Below are positions 26,363-39,180 of a stretch of 64,000 nt of DNA, piece after piece. A program made the position numbers and the translations under genes. The first letter of the stretch is position 1; every line of letters begins with the position of its first letter. The stretch is from Rotaria socialis (taxonomy: Eukaryota > Rotifera > Eurotatoria > Philodinida > Philodinidae), in contig CAJNYU010000683.1 of NCBI GenBank assembly GCA_905331475.1, positions 124,001 to 188,000 of the forward strand, in the 5' to 3' direction. The notes under the pieces were generated by a model. That model searched no databases, was not told where the DNA came from, and saw nothing but the letters and a program-made list of their open reading frames with translations.

Positions 26363-27734
26363 ATGTCATTTTATCGTTATCTATCAACAACAGTTAAATC
26401 ATCTACTGGTAACTTTCAACCCCCGATTCTTTCCGGAATAGTTAAACAACTATCAAAATTTTCTTCTCAAAATGAACTCATTGAATATTCTCAACGGCCC
26501 ATAGAATATACTTTTCCAAATAATATGATCGAATCTTGTTCACCACAATATTCGACACCCATTGATCTAATCAAAAGAGCATCAGATCTTCGCGATCAAT
26601 TATTAGTACGCTTAGCACATTGTTTATATTCTTTTCAATCAATCCCATTTTTACCTGCTGCTAATCCAACATTATTATCTTTACACGAACGTTATTTAAA
26701 AGCTTTTGAAAATTTAGCTAGCTTCTCTAAAATTGAAACAATCAATGATGAAGAAAAATTTTATGAATTTATAAATAGATTCTTTATACAAAATAATGAT
26801 GTTATTGGATTATTATCAACTGGTTGTAATGAAGCACAAAAATATTTTAAAACCTATAAAGTACTGAAAGGTTTTCTTGATAATGTTTTACATAAACGTC
26901 TCTCAATGCGTTTACTTACTGAACATTATCTTGAATTACATAAACAACAGAAAAGCAATCAAATGAATTCAGATTGGCGTGGCGCTATTTCTATGAAATT
27001 TTCACCTGCCAAAGCAGCTCAACAATGTATTCATGATGTTTCTTCAATATGTTTTGAAACCTATACTGTTGTACCACATATTGAATTAGAAAATAATATA
27101 CATGAGCCTATACCATTTTTTCCACATATTGTAGAATATATTCTACGGGAACTATTGAAAAATTCTATGCGTGCTATTGTTGAATATAATAAAGTATCAT
27201 TTGGTAATATACAAAATGTTAAAAAATATTTCGACGACAATCGTGATAAACCATTATGTAAAGTTGTTATTTCATCTGATCCTATTGATGAAGTCTTTAC
27301 GTTTGCTATTAAAGATGAAGGTGGTGGAGTTAATGCAAGCTATGATGAAATATTTCGATATATGTTTACTGGTAATTAAATACAAAGAAACAGATTGGAA
27401 TTCTTTGTCTCATTATTTTTTCTCATAGGTAACGTAATGGAAACAGATGAAGCCAATAAAGGAAAAATAGAAGAAATCGATGTTTTATCAGATTTTCAAG
27501 AACGTATGGTACACTCGTAAGCTTGAAAAACAAAGAAATGGACTGTGAAATAACAAATGTTTTCATTCTAGATCGAAGCAAATGTACGGCTATGGATTTG
27601 GTCTTCCTATTTGTCGTCTCTACGCGAAATTTTTTGCCGGTTCTTTAAATCTTCAGCAAATATCAAGGATTGGTGCTGATGCTTATCTTCGCCTAGGTTA
27701 CATACATACTAATTCTACGCGTGTCAAAATTTAA
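26363..27734 (+). CDS. BCKDK: Mitochondrial BCKDK/PDK-family kinase, three exons
   Basis: Exons 26363-27371, 27429-27516 and 27572-27734 sum to 1260 nt, giving 419 aa (human BCKDK 412). The N-terminus is Ser/Thr/Arg-containing and plausible as a mitochondrial presequence. The first two thirds is the four-helix BCDHK adaptor domain. The GHKL ATPase part has the N-box ELLKNSMRA, the G1 box DEGGG, and the G2 glycine loop GYGFGLP, with a final IGADAYLRL segment. Known role: phosphorylates the E1-alpha subunit of the branched-chain 2-oxoacid or pyruvate dehydrogenase complex in the matrix and switches it off. The C-terminal wording (IGxDxYLRL) and the lack of the PDK-specific tail favour BCKDK over PDK, though divergence is considerable. 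Nucleotide-binding motifs are intact, so it is probably active. Confidence 0.85.
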
Positions 27735-29241
27735 TCATCTCCAAATAACTCATTCTAGTCTACTCTTTTCGATGCATTATAAATATTTATATATACATAT
27801 AATTGCATTTACCTTTTATTTTAAAAACTGAATAAAAACTGAATATTTAGAATATCACAGAGTTGATTTTGTTTTATGATCAATAATTTTCGACATATTT
27901 TATATTAAACAAGACATTCAGTATATTGTATTTGTCGTTTGAATACAGTAACGCATATGACTATCGTCTAAATGATGTTGGTGGTCGAAATTACAGCTTA
28001 GTGCAATCTTAATGAACAATAGAACAGATTCTTTAAATGTCTTCTTTCTGATTCGAATATTAATTTGTACAAGCACAGTTAAATTCAAATATAAAAAACA
28101 AATTTCGTATTCGTATAGTATCGATTGATAATTGCTCCATTGAATTTATGATTAATCATTAGGAAACTTGCCAAAACACTCAAACTATCAAATTCCTATT
28201 GAAAAACCTGCACAGAAGATAAATATGCTAATAATGTTAGAGAATCTCAAAGATTTAAGAGGGAGTCATCCGTATTCACGAATACGTTTTCTACTATCAA
28301 GATCTCTTTGTGAGACCGACATGAATACAAATGATGATTTTATTTTGAAGTGATAATCTCCCTATAGTATAGTTTTATCTTAGTTCTTATTTAAAGTTTG
28401 ATTTTCCATATAACACTTACTAATAGCAGCATTCTTACTAGTGACATCACCAGGAATTTAGACGTGATCGGGCTCAGTCCGATCTCTCCTTCCAATGTAC
28501 TCGTTGACCGAGCCAAGGCCATAAACATTATAGCAAGGTTGCATATTTTTTATTTATCTCTTTATGGAATATTGGAATTTATCGCTAGTTTTCCTCAGGA
28601 TTTGTGATTCATAAACGCACAACATAAAATGATGATTAGTGCTTTCAATATCTTATAGTTACAGAAACGAACAGATGGTATCCTATTACTATCAATGGAG
28701 AAAATATTTACACTCTCATCGATTCAAAATTCAGACTTCAGTGCTCTAAATGATATTCACTGATTCAATTCAAGAATTCAATAGATAAAGTAAAACAAGG
28801 ATGGTGGGACTCAAAGCCCGGCGATGTAGCTCAGCCTCACATGGCCCCACCCTAGTGACGTCACTAATTCTTACTTTGAAGATTTGATCCATAAAAGCGT
28901 AAATCAATATAATATTTAATAGTCCTGCATGATGATGACATCTAGATTTGACTCGATTGGTTGCTATTGGCAATGAAGCTTAGTAACATGACATAAGAGT
29001 GTTGTAAAAACAGTTCGAATGAATACGTAAAATAAGTCTTCAAAAACATCTCCATATTATTGATTTAAGGATTTGTCATAATGCAACCATTCTTCACTTT
29101 TACTTTCTACTGTTAATTCGATTTTTGTACAGTAAATATGCATCGATTTCATAATAAATGTTCAAAATCGAATCGAAACAGAAAACAACTAATTCTTTTT
29201 TTTCCAATTTTATTTTTAGATTGCCTCGTTTCTGTTTATGG
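27735..29241. other. Intergenic, nothing firm
   Basis: Contains a short GC-richer patch at 28810-28862 with TGTAGCTCAG- and GAGTCCCACC-like strings on opposite strands. It does not fold as a tRNA. No gene recognised. Confidence 0.5.
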
Positions 29242-31561
29242 ATGGCAGTCATAAGTTGTGGTCCAACGAGTACGCCAGCTCTTGGTGAACGTCGAGTAAA
29301 TGCATACACATTACCTCTTCATTATGTTCAAATAATAGCTATTGTTGTACTGGCATTTCTTGTACTAATGAATTATTTCACATTATGTGTCAACATTCCA
29401 ACACAACCATGGCAATGGCTAAATATTTTTCTTTCTTCAATTGTTATTCTTCCGCTTCTTATTGTTTTTATTGCATTAACTTACATTGATCCGGCTGAAG
29501 ATGAAGTATTAACTAAAAGTCGTGGACCACGAACTGATTTTAATCGTCATAAACATACGCATGTTATAACTGAATTTTATTGTCATGTGTGCGATGTACA
29601 AGTTACAGCAAAAGCTAAACATTGCGCATCATGTAATAAATGCATTTATTCATTCGATCATCATTGTGTTTGGCTTAATACGTGTGTTGGCGGAAAAAAT
29701 TATCGAACGTTTTTTTTTATGCTATCACTGGTAGTTATTGGCAGTTTCTTTCTTTTTATGAACAGTTTGCTGCAATTTATTGGTTCATTTCAAGATTCGT
29801 CATCGTTGCTTAGTCTAAGACCCTACTATGGTGCTGGTAAGTTATGAATTTTCATCTCTAAATTGTCTTGCTGAAAACATTTGATAATCAGTTAAACATC
29901 TCACAATCAGAAGTTGAGCTACGAGCAACTAACGTTTCATAATTTTAACTGTACTTACTTATTCTCTTATCCATCGAAACAGTGGCACTCGAACCATAGA
30001 AGTATAAAGAAAACATTTCAATATAATTAAAATCTAGTGGCTTGGATGATGAATGTCACTTATAGATTCTGACGTTTCAATCTTTTAGGAATATTTTCAT
30101 TTGAAAAATTTTTTACATTCAAGTTCATTTCATACGGGAAATAATTGAAAAAACAACTGGTCAATATATAATCATATCTGAAAAATGACCTATTCACTGA
30201 TTATTATGTGTAACATGAATGATAAAAAAAAAATTCTCAAGAATCTATAACTGAAACTATTCAGAATAATATAGGCATAAGTTTGACTGTACTTATCTTT
30301 CAGTTTGAATAACAGAAAAATACATAGAGAAGCTGTATGAACGATTAGACTCAAATATTCTTCACGTGAACAAATATTGTTTTGTTTTGAGCAGAATACT
30401 GATCATGATTTTCTTTCTATTATTGCAAGTATTCAGTTACTTGTTTTCCTTGTATAGAGTTTCGATTAGAATATTTGAAGAGAAGTTGTGGTTGTGCAAA
30501 GTAAAAGCATATCCTTCTCAAAATTAATGAATTTTTCTAGAGCTAATTTTTATTTGTCTAAATTATTCCACTTTACCCAAGAAATCATGAAACATATGCA
30601 CGCTAGAGTTCATTCCTCACGAAGAATTACCAACAAAATTAGCTTACGGAATATAACATAAAACGAAAATATTGGCTTGAAATACATTCGTATTAGTTTC
30701 TATACGATTATTCTTAAAACTAGAGAATGTGTATTGTCAATGTACTTTCTCAAAGAATAACTTCTATCGATTTATTGTCATTCAATCATTTCTATTGAAG
30801 CCCATGTAGGATAACTTGTGAATAGATGATTCAAATAGATAGAGGCTTTTTCTAATTTTCAATAATTATTATTTGAATTATTTTTTGTTAAACATAGATC
30901 GATATGCTATATTAATGATACCATCATCTAAGGCTGCTTTTCAAGTAATGGTTTCGTTGATCGCATTTGTTTCTATCGTAACATGGGGATTAACTATATA
31001 TCTTCTTGGCTTTCATATTTATCTATGTATGTGAAAAGGAATGCCTTTAGTTATTTTAACATTCTTATAACTTTGTTCTTGATTAGGCTATTATGGTATT
31101 TCAACATATGATTATGTTATTAGTCAGCGTATTAACAAAACAGTGAACCAAACATTATCTCAATTCAGCCAATTTAGTTTAAATTATCAAAATAATTCTT
31201 CGTCAAAACAATTGAAATCTATTTTTCAGAAGGTTTATTATATTCGTCCTATTCTATTTTAATCATAGTTTTCTTTTAAACTTTGTTTTACAGAGGAGAA
31301 GAAGTAATCAGATAGCAGTTAATGTGGAACATGATACAATGAATCGTTCAAAACAATCTCATGGTCAAAATATTTTCACAATTGAAGGAAATCACGTATG
31401 TTGAATATTTTCAAAAGCTAGAAAAGAACAGACGGGATTTCAAAGCAACTTTTTTTTTATAGAGAGACTCTGCACGACGTTTACAAGTATGTCAAAGTTC
31501 AATTGAAGAGGCGTATGTTCTTAAAGGTGCATCACAAATAGATAATGATAGTGGTCAATAA
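29242..31561 (+). CDS. ZDHHC1: Palmitoyltransferase, ZDHHC1/ZDHHC11-like, five exons
   Basis: Exons 29242-29836, 30898-31026, 31087-31232, 31294-31395 and 31463-31561 sum to 1071 nt, or 356 aa. An earlier in-frame ATG at 29158 is less likely, because a TTTTATTTTTAG acceptor at 29220 lies between them. Two transmembrane helices precede the DHHC cysteine-rich domain ([15 protein letters not shown], then [10 protein letters not shown] and [16 protein letters not shown]), with two more after it, the usual four-helix topology. The YDYVISQR after the last helix matches ZDHHC1/11. Known role: S-acylation of proteins at endomembranes, with Cys of DHHC as acyl carrier. The Zn-binding cysteines and histidines look intact. 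The tail is short and lacks the long proline-rich extension of vertebrate ZDHHC1. The first intron (~1.06 kb) is the longest in the window; nothing was recognised in it. Confidence 0.9.
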
Positions 31562-33250
31562 CATACGAGATAAATTATCGCTAAAAATAAAACTTAGCGA
31601 CCAAGTGTTTCTCTTCATTAATTTCAATTGTGGTGATAAATCAAATGCATTTTATTGGTCATGTATTAAAAAACAATGATTTATATTTGTGTTGAATGCC
31701 AGTGATAAAATAATTATTGATCTGCTTTTTTTCATATTACTGTGTTTGTTATTTGTTTATAAGAAAGTAATTATCGATAATATGTTAATAAATAAATGTG
31801 GTAACTTCGGATTTCATCCGAGAGTTATGTGTGCTGCAAAACGTGCATGGGACATATGAGTCATTCTAGAATGTCTGAACACCAAAATTATCATGAGAAA
31901 CTAGGCAATTTGATTTCTGGATGCAGTTTTTGTGCATTTTGAGACGTTTTTCAGGCGATGTTTCGTTAGAAAGCTACGCTTTAGTTTAAAACTAATATCA
32001 GATTCGGAATCAGCGTTAAAAACTGAGTCGATTTATATATGTTGTGAATAATTCTGAGAAAAATTTGTTTTTTGTAAAAACATCCCTGTACCCCTCCTCA
32101 GCGATGGTCTGGTCAAAAATGACAATTTTTTCGATAAATCAACCATTTCTTGAGGGATGCTTCCCATCTTCGAACTCAACCGAGATATTCATGAGATTGA
32201 ACTGTGTGAAAAATTTCATCACGATCTGACTCTCCTTTCGAAAATTATCGTGCCTACGGCCGGACACACTGACCGATTGTAGAGTGTACTCACTTTTTGA
32301 GTACACAAAAAACTAAGTGATAGTGTTACGTTCTACAGTGATTTAAAAATTAGTGCACGCGAAGCATTAAGAAAAGAGTGAATGTCGAAAAAAAATGACC
32401 GGTGGTATTTATCAAATAAATAATATACAGGAATCACTACATCTATTTCGAATAATCTATTTTTATAATCACAATAGGAAATATAAGCATATGGAGATGT
32501 TTTAAAAATTGCTCATCTGCTTATTTCAAAATGTTTTCTTATTGATACAGTTAGATTGTAGATAATATTGCACAAGAAAATTCTGGTAGAAATGAGAGTG
32601 GATACCATTTATTTTTTATAGTATGTATTCATCTTATTTTCCAATACATAAACATATTTTCTGCTTAACATAATTTACTAATACAAACTTTAAACGACGA
32701 TCTCGCACTCGTATGACATTGCGCCTTACATATAAATACGGTACAAGGTTTTCTTGAAGAAATTCTCAGTTGATAGTTTCCCTCTATTAAGACTGAATAA
32801 TTCCATTGTACTATGTAGACATGCCTTTTCATGTTGATAGCATAATAATTCTTGAACTAAAATCATTGATGTACAAAATTATTATCTACTCATCTGTGGT
32901 GTTCAAGTTTTTTTTTCCAAAATGTAGTTTTAAATACTTTTTCGTGTATGATCCATCAAGAATTTTAATGATGCTGTAATTCTATTCATTTTTTAAAGTC
33001 TTCACTCTGAAATTATAGTCAGCACATTTGCATTCTTTGTAAATTGACAAACGTGCATTCGTAAATCATCGTACTAAATCCTCTGATTTTATCAGAGTAC
33101 ATCAGCTTTAAATTCGAGCTTTTATTTTTGTCATGATTATAATGTTTTTTCTCTGTTGTAAATTGAAAATATCCCAATAAAATCTGAATAGTCTTCAAGC
33201 TGTCTTGTATCACTGTTATCCGCTGTTTTTAATTATTTGTAATGTATTCT
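31562..33250. other. Intergenic, possible old interspersed repeat
   Basis: A perfect-looking small hairpin (CGGAT...ATCCG) lies near 31807. Sequence around 32040-32290, with TTTCATCACGATCTGACTC and CTACGGCCGGACACACTG, has the look of an interspersed repeat, but no second copy is in this window. No gene. Confidence 0.4.
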
Positions 33251-33906
33251 TTATAGCGTAATGAAGCGACGTTCAATTGTCAAAAAATCCATACTGTCAA
33301 AGTAGCGGTAAGTCATGCCAATCAAATATTTAATACGATATATTAAAAACGAACACAGCAACATTGTAATGCTAGCAGATCGTCGAACACAGCTACTTTT
33401 AGATGAGTTACTCTCGGGAATCATACCCTGATAAGCAGTAGTGAAGATACAAGAAGTTGTTATCGAAGTAGTCAATATGCCAATATCACTAGTAGTGAAG
33501 GCAGGGCTGTTAGCGAGCTTATTTCTATAAGCAATGGCAGAAACAACAGATGTAATTATCGTACAGCGGCTTCCCGAACAGCTAGTGTTGTGCATGACAC
33601 TCCCATGGGATTAGTAATAGTCAGACTATTACTATCGGCACTTAGTGTGATCCCTAAGAAAAAGAAATCGATTGATATTCCCATAGAATAACTAGTTGGA
33701 TAAGGTACTTCGTCAGAAACAGAGCTTTGCCTCAAACATACACCGATTAAACTTGTATCGACAAATAATGTATTTGATATAGTTTGCTTTAGAAGAATTC
33801 TATCGCTAACACAGCAACACATGAAGATATTGCATGTTGTAGTAACTCTATAAGTTCCAATCCATGTTTGTCAATAAACTGTCACCAAATATATTAAAGA
33901 TAACAA
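33251..33906 (-). pseudogene. Decayed copy of the mucin-like secreted protein gene at 41.5-42.3 kb
   Basis: On the minus strand this matches the intact gene at 41514-42272 along its length. Shared peptide pieces are CCC.SD, SLIGVC/SLTGLC, YPTSYSMGISID versus NPTGYSIDITL, and LSADSNSLTITNP versus LSADSNNLTIINS. The frame is broken in several places, including the signal-peptide region, and the Ser/Thr-rich middle is shortened. Flanks on both sides are also related (33200-33250 with 41405-41470; 34980-35110 with 42340-42480), so a whole segment was duplicated, not just a transcript. A hAT element lies at its 5' end. Confidence 0.75.
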
Positions 33907-33926
33907 TAAAATTTGTCAATGCATAC

Positions 33927-34871
33927 CAGAATTGCCAGTCGTACCCCATTTGAGCCTTTTGTACCTTTGACGTACGCATTTTGTACCCCATCTGCATTTT
34001 TCAATGTTACGACTACTATCATCCATATTTTGGTTGAAACTAAGAAAATTTCTGTCTCTTTATCCGGCATTTACTATTGATAAAGATGTGAAGCGTCAAT
34101 TATATTGGTTGGCTGCTAATGGTCATGCTTATGAAAAATTCAACAATGACATATGCAACGAGCCCCATGATGAAGATAATCTCATTCACAAACCGACGAC
34201 CAAAAATCATGAAAGAGAAGTGGAATTTCGGTTTAATATCAATTTTGGGTGTTTCTTCATGTAAAGTCGAAACCAATGTGTATTGAAATGTACAAAATTA
34301 TTTCTTATGTGTACTCAATTCCTTGCTCGAATGCATATGTTGAAGGCGTTGTTAGCCAAAGAAAAAGTGCATGGACAGCCAGCCGCAATTTGACGGTGAA
34401 TGAAACGATAGCTGCTGAATTGAAAATCAAATTTAATAGTTCTATGACATGTAAAGATTTTTTTCTTTTGCTCAAACACAACCGCAACTGATAACGTGTG
34501 CTAAAAGTCAACAAAAGTACAGTTTCGAAAAAAAGCGTGCAACAGTTATAGTGTAAATATAAATCGAGAAGGTTCGCTTTGAGTAAGCATTGTTTTATTA
34601 TGATTGAATTGAATGCATGTATGTCAAAATGAAATTTTACTGTGAACATATTTATTAGAAAATAAAGATTTCAGTTTGAAAGCTAGACTTTATAGTAAAA
34701 CGAAAAACTGAGAATGCCCTTTCCTGATTGAAAATAATTTTCGAAATTGATTTCCGCAGCCGATGGCCAGCGTGAAAGATGTAAACTGCGTACCTCACGA
34801 ATGTACCCCATTTACCCCTGAGTTGTACCTAACGTGTACCCCATTTGGGACCTGAACAGCTGGCAACCGTG
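33927..34871 (+). mobile_element. hAT DNA transposon remnant, 945 bp
   Basis: Ends CAGAATTGCCAG and CTGGCAACCGTG form an imperfect inverted pair (9 of 12). They are flanked by ATGCATAC (33919-33926) and ATGAATAC (34872-34879), an 8-bp TSD with one difference. Inside, 34004-34490 encodes only the C-terminal hAT dimerisation region (YSIPCSNAYVEGV, W..SRNL, then a SMTCKDF segment) in two overlapping frames, so the N-terminal and catalytic parts are gone and a frame break is present. Subterminal TGTACCCCATTT repeats occur at both ends. Confidence 0.8.
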
Positions 34872-34879
34872 ATGAATAC

Positions 34880-35862
34880 TGATAATCATTATAATCAAAA
34901 ACAACAATAATGTCACTGCAAAACTACGTATACGAGTCTCAAAGTAAAATGCGTAGAAATAAATGAGAATGATATTAATTTTGTATGCACCACGCTCATA
35001 TCATTTTATTTTATACATAGAAAAAGAAATTTCATAGTCATGATTAAGTTAACCGAGCAGTAGAGAAAGAAAAGCACTGTTGCAACTATTCCATTTTTCT
35101 TAATATCTTTAAACATTTTCAAAAAAAGGAAGATCATAATTCACTAATTACTGTTATAATAGATTGATAAAAAGTTTTACACGAATTAAAAGAGGTCAAG
35201 TGAACATTTTAAATGGCACCGTATTGAATAGATAAAGTTTATTTTAGCAGATTAATCATAAAAGTAAAATAACTTGTATATCAAAATTATCTAACGAAAC
35301 GACCAATTCTATCATAAATACAACCACAACTGTGACTTGTACGAGAAACGTCAATTACATTAGACTCATTTTCCGTGTCCACATTACAATCTAATACAAG
35401 TTTAGGGTTCTAATGTTTAGCAAAATAGACTTTTATCTGCTCTATGTAACAGTATTTTGCAGAACGTCGTCATAAGAAACAACAACAACTAGAAACTTGA
35501 TTATCCTTGCCATCTGTGTACTCAGACAAATAAAGCAGGTTCATTAAATAAATTAAAAAGAAGTACTTCAATAACAACCAGAAAGGTTCTCCTTGAAGAA
35601 ACGGGCATGAACAAAAATAATAATCATAATATGTATCACTTATTTAGATTAGAATAAACAATATACGGAAGTGTGATTGCATACCTGATTGATACCATCA
35701 ATTATAACGTTAGACTAGAGATCTGGGACAACTATTAAATTTTCTCATTTTTTCACATCTATTCGTTGTCCAAACGCTGTCAGTAGATTTAATCTAGAAT
35801 ATATCGTTAGAAAATCGAATATCATCTTTCAAACGAAATATTTTTTTCCATTAGATAAATAC
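34880..35862. other. Intergenic, upstream part of the duplicated segment
   Basis: 34980-35110 is related to 42340-42480 (for example CATAGTCATGATTAAGTTAA versus GAAAGTCATGATTAATTTAA). The rest shows nothing. Confidence 0.45.
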
Positions 35863-35871
35863 TTAATTTTC

Positions 35872-36079
35872 ATGATTATTAATGCGGTGCTTCGCACAGC
35901 ATTCATGTAGTCGGGCGCGAGTTTTTAATGCGATGCGAAGCAGAAGCATTTCTGTAGTCCGGCGCGAGTTTTTTTTTTTTCCTTTTTTACTTGAGATCGT
36001 ACGCATCTTTTTTGTCGTTTTGTGACTCGATGATCTCGACAACCAAAAATGATAAAAACCTCGTTTAAACGCAAGATAG
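35872..36079. repeat. Copy of the GCGATGCGAAGC repeat, running into the gap
   Basis: Carries AATGCGGTGCTTCGCACAGC-type and GCGATGCGAAGCAGAAGC motifs, the CGCGAGTTTTTT tract, and TTTTACTTGAGATCGTACGC, as at 37962-38180. It is cut by the N run. Confidence 0.75.
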
Positions 36080-36392
36080 NNNNNNNNNNNNNNNNNNNNN
36101 NNNNNNNNNNNNNNNNNNNNNNNNNNNNNNNNNNNNNNNNNNNNNNNNNNNNNNNNNNNNNNNNNNNNNNNNNNNNNNNNNNNNNNNNNNNNNNNNNNNN
36201 NNNNNNNNNNNNNNNNNNNNNNNNNNNNNNNNNNNNNNNNNNNNNNNNNNNNNNNNNNNNNNNNNNNNNNNNNNNNNNNNNNNNNNNNNNNNNNNNNNNN
36301 NNNNNNNNNNNNNNNNNNNNNNNNNNNNNNNNNNNNNNNNNNNNNNNNNNNNNNNNNNNNNNNNNNNNNNNNNNNNNNNNNNNNNNNNNNNN
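36080..36392. other. Assembly gap (313 N)
   Basis: Run of N between a copy of the GCGATGCGAAGC repeat and a MITE-like block. Open frames reported through it have no meaning. Confidence 0.99.
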
Positions 36393-36558
36393 ACAGGAAA
36401 CTGACCGGAATCCACAGGGGAAAATCCGGTAACTTCCAACTGGAATACTGCTTCCAGTTTCCAGTGCTTTCCCATGCTTTCCGGCCAGATACGGTGATTT
36501 TTCCGCATCTTTCCGGCCGGTTCCTACAGTATCCGTCCTCCGGAATCATTGACCTGGG
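36393..36558. mobile_element. Right part of a CCCAGGTC-type MITE, TTCCGG-rich interior
   Basis: Ends TGACCTGGG directly followed by TA, as in the elements at 39181-39374 and 57191-57440. The interior is built of TTCCGG, TTCCAGT and CCGGAAT motifs. The left end lies in the gap. Confidence 0.5.
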
Positions 36559-36559
36559 T

Positions 36560-37961
36560 ACCTTCGGTCAACCCTTATAGAAAAATATTTTTTTTGTAAA
36601 AAATTCTCTCTCTCCTTAAAAAAGGAGAAAGCAAAATTTCAAAAAACTAACAACGCCATCGTGTTCCCGACCCCGATTACCTTCGGTCGACCCTATCCCT
36701 GCAGGATATTGTTCGACGTTAGTTAAGTTTATGCATCTAGTTTCCTATTGGACGAGCGAACGAACGAACGCATTTAACTCGTTTTTCGTAATACCCTCCT
36801 TTCAGTAGAGGGAATAGCCATCACGCACGATTGAGAACAAATTTTCGACATAGCTTTTTCGAATGATAGTTCTAGTTTTTGTCCAAGAAACTAAATGCTA
36901 TAATCAGCTAATTACATATTTCTTGTAAATACATAACGTTGATTCAAAAACAAATTTCACAGTGCGCTGCTCTATTTAATCAGCAAGTCATATACTATAT
37001 AATAACTAACATCAACCAAATGGCTACATGCATTGTTTATTCAACTTCAATTAGAACACGTGCATTGAATTTTAACCAATAAGATATAAAATATTAATTT
37101 TCATGCATTCATTTTTAGATAGGCTTAGTTATCAATTCTCATCTTCCTTGAACATATATTTCTTCTTAGAAGTATATTTATGTTTGAAAATTGTTTAACA
37201 TAGTATCTCAAAACATTCAAAAGAAGAAGTGTATGCCTCATAGTTAATGATTTTTCTCGAACAATCACACATTTATAATATACATGATTTACGTAGACGA
37301 AGCGTAATGACTAAGTCATATTATATGGAGTTTGCCATAAGCTGAATAAAGAAAAAGTAAACAGTACTTAAGAAGTCTACAAATGATTTATATACGAAAG
37401 TTAATGATTTTATTTCCTATACGGAATGGAAAGAGTGACTTGCTTTGAAGGCATTGACACGTCAATAGTAAGGACATCTCCTTCAATAAATGTGTTTATG
37501 CATCGAGTAAACAGTATGACGAAAAGAGAATAAATAAACATCGAACTGGTGCTCTGAAATGTAAAGAAAAAAAAATAGTACTGAGCATTATATAGGAATT
37601 CAGAGAATCAATATTGATTACTACTAGAATATAGACACTTTGCTAGACACGTAAAAGAAAGAGTACTCAATCAAAAATATGTCATGCAAAACAAAACAAA
37701 ACAAAAGATGCCGCGAACAATTCTCAACGTACAATTATATCTTGTTAGAAGCTTTTAAATATTTGAATAGTTTCCGAATAGATACGACTGTCATCTCGAA
37801 ATTATCATTCATTTGTAACGATGGGTTTGCATGGATGTGGAATATCGATTTCTACTGAGACATTAATAGAAAAACTATTTTTCTTTGTTTATGATTTGTA
37901 TTATAAATTTTCTCTATTGGACCATTAGGAAGTAATAATAATGCTTGATAAGGCTAGACTA
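36560..37961. other. Intergenic, nothing firm
   Basis: Two ACCTTCGGTC(A/G)ACCC strings at 36559 and 36680 form a short direct repeat next to the MITE. The remainder is AT-rich with no gene recognised. Confidence 0.5.
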
Positions 37962-39142
37962 TTTAATGCGGTGCGAAGCACAGCATTTATGCAGTCCGTC
38001 GCGAGTTTTTTTAATTTTTTTAATGCGATGCGAAGCAGAAGCATTTATGTAGTCCGTCGCGAGTTTTTTTTTTTTCCTTTTTTACTTGAGATCGTACGCA
38101 TCTTTTCTGTCGTTTTGTGACTCTATGATCTCGAGAACCAAAAATCGTAGAAAACTCGTTGAAACACAAGATAGCAGTATCGAGATCGAACTGCTTACAG
38201 CTTTTTTCGAATCTAAAATCCGATGTTTCATTCGGTCACAAATATCATTCCAAAATGACGAAAATGAACGAAATTTATCGTTAGATAATTAAAGTGACGT
38301 CATCAACATATGTTAGCCACTATAGTCTCTTCATTTACAGCTGATCTAAGATAATGAATCATGGAGATAATTAATCGATCAATCTAAATCGATCCTTAAG
38401 AATGTATCGCTAAGTAAGAATGGAGTTTTCTCAGTGATGAATTTCATCATGTCGCCATAAAAAGTATTCAAGATTTCTCTGAATTGAAGATTTTTCCTGG
38501 ATCGAGATTCCTGCTTCGCATCGCATTTCGTATTCGAGTGAAACTTGAATACCATCTAGTTTTTTTTGTTTCTTTCTAACTTGAGTACGCATAAAAGCTC
38601 TAATAAAGTAGTGCGATGATCTAGAGAACCGTAAGTGATAGAAAATCCATTCAAACTAGATATAAAACTATGGAGGTGGAGCTTGTTACGTCTTTTTTCC
38701 AATTTTCAATACTAGGCTTCGTTCGCCTAAAAATATCATTCGACAATGATGATTTTGAAACGTTTTATTGTTTTATAGTTTCGCGCTAATTAAAATGACG
38801 TCATCAAGTAATAGTAGCCAATAGTCTATTTCTTCGCATTTGATCTAAGATAGTGAATCATTAAAATAATTAATCGTTCAATGAAAAAAATTGTTAGACA
38901 ACTGGTTGTTACATTTTCAGAGAGATTTCCTAGTGATGAATTTCAAAATGGTCGATTTAAGAATAGTGAATGCGAAATTTTTATTCAAAATTCGTATACG
39001 GAAATTAAAAAAAAATAAACGTTTGTAATGAATCTTAAAGTGAATCATTTATTTTTAAATCTTATTCTCGCTACTTTCGAAAATTCGGCTCGTGTGCTTC
39101 GCACCGCATTTCGTAGTCGAGTGAAACTCGAATACCGTCTAG
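37962..39142. repeat. Tandem pair of ~0.5-0.6-kb repeat units
   Basis: After a double AATGCG(G/A)TGCGAAGCA head (37964-38065) come two diverged units, 38066-38559 and 38560-39142. Each runs from a T-tract plus ACTTGAG(A/T)..GTACGCAT, through ATGATCT.GAGAACC, AAATATCATTC, TGACGTCATCAA and GATCTAAGATA.TGAATCAT, to a right end with GCTTCGCA(T/C)CGCATTTCG and GAATACC(A/G)TCTAG. The GCGAAGC core occurs inverted at opposite ends. No coding potential. Confidence 0.75.
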
Positions 39143-39180
39143 TTGAGAATAATTTTGATAATTTATTTTTGGATACGCTA

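Noticed and set aside
28800-28862. tRNA- or SINE-like strings (TGTAGCTCAG, GAGTCCCACC)
   Set aside because: A-box- and B-box-like strings are on opposite strands and no cloverleaf forms.
32040-32290. Candidate interspersed repeat
   Set aside because: Looks like a repeat by wording but no second copy is in the window, so not called as a separate feature.
34305-34649. 114-codon minus-strand frame
   Set aside because: Antisense to the hAT transposase fragment.
35863-36549. Open frames of 127-228 codons across the N run
   Set aside because: They exist only because N codons are read as open.
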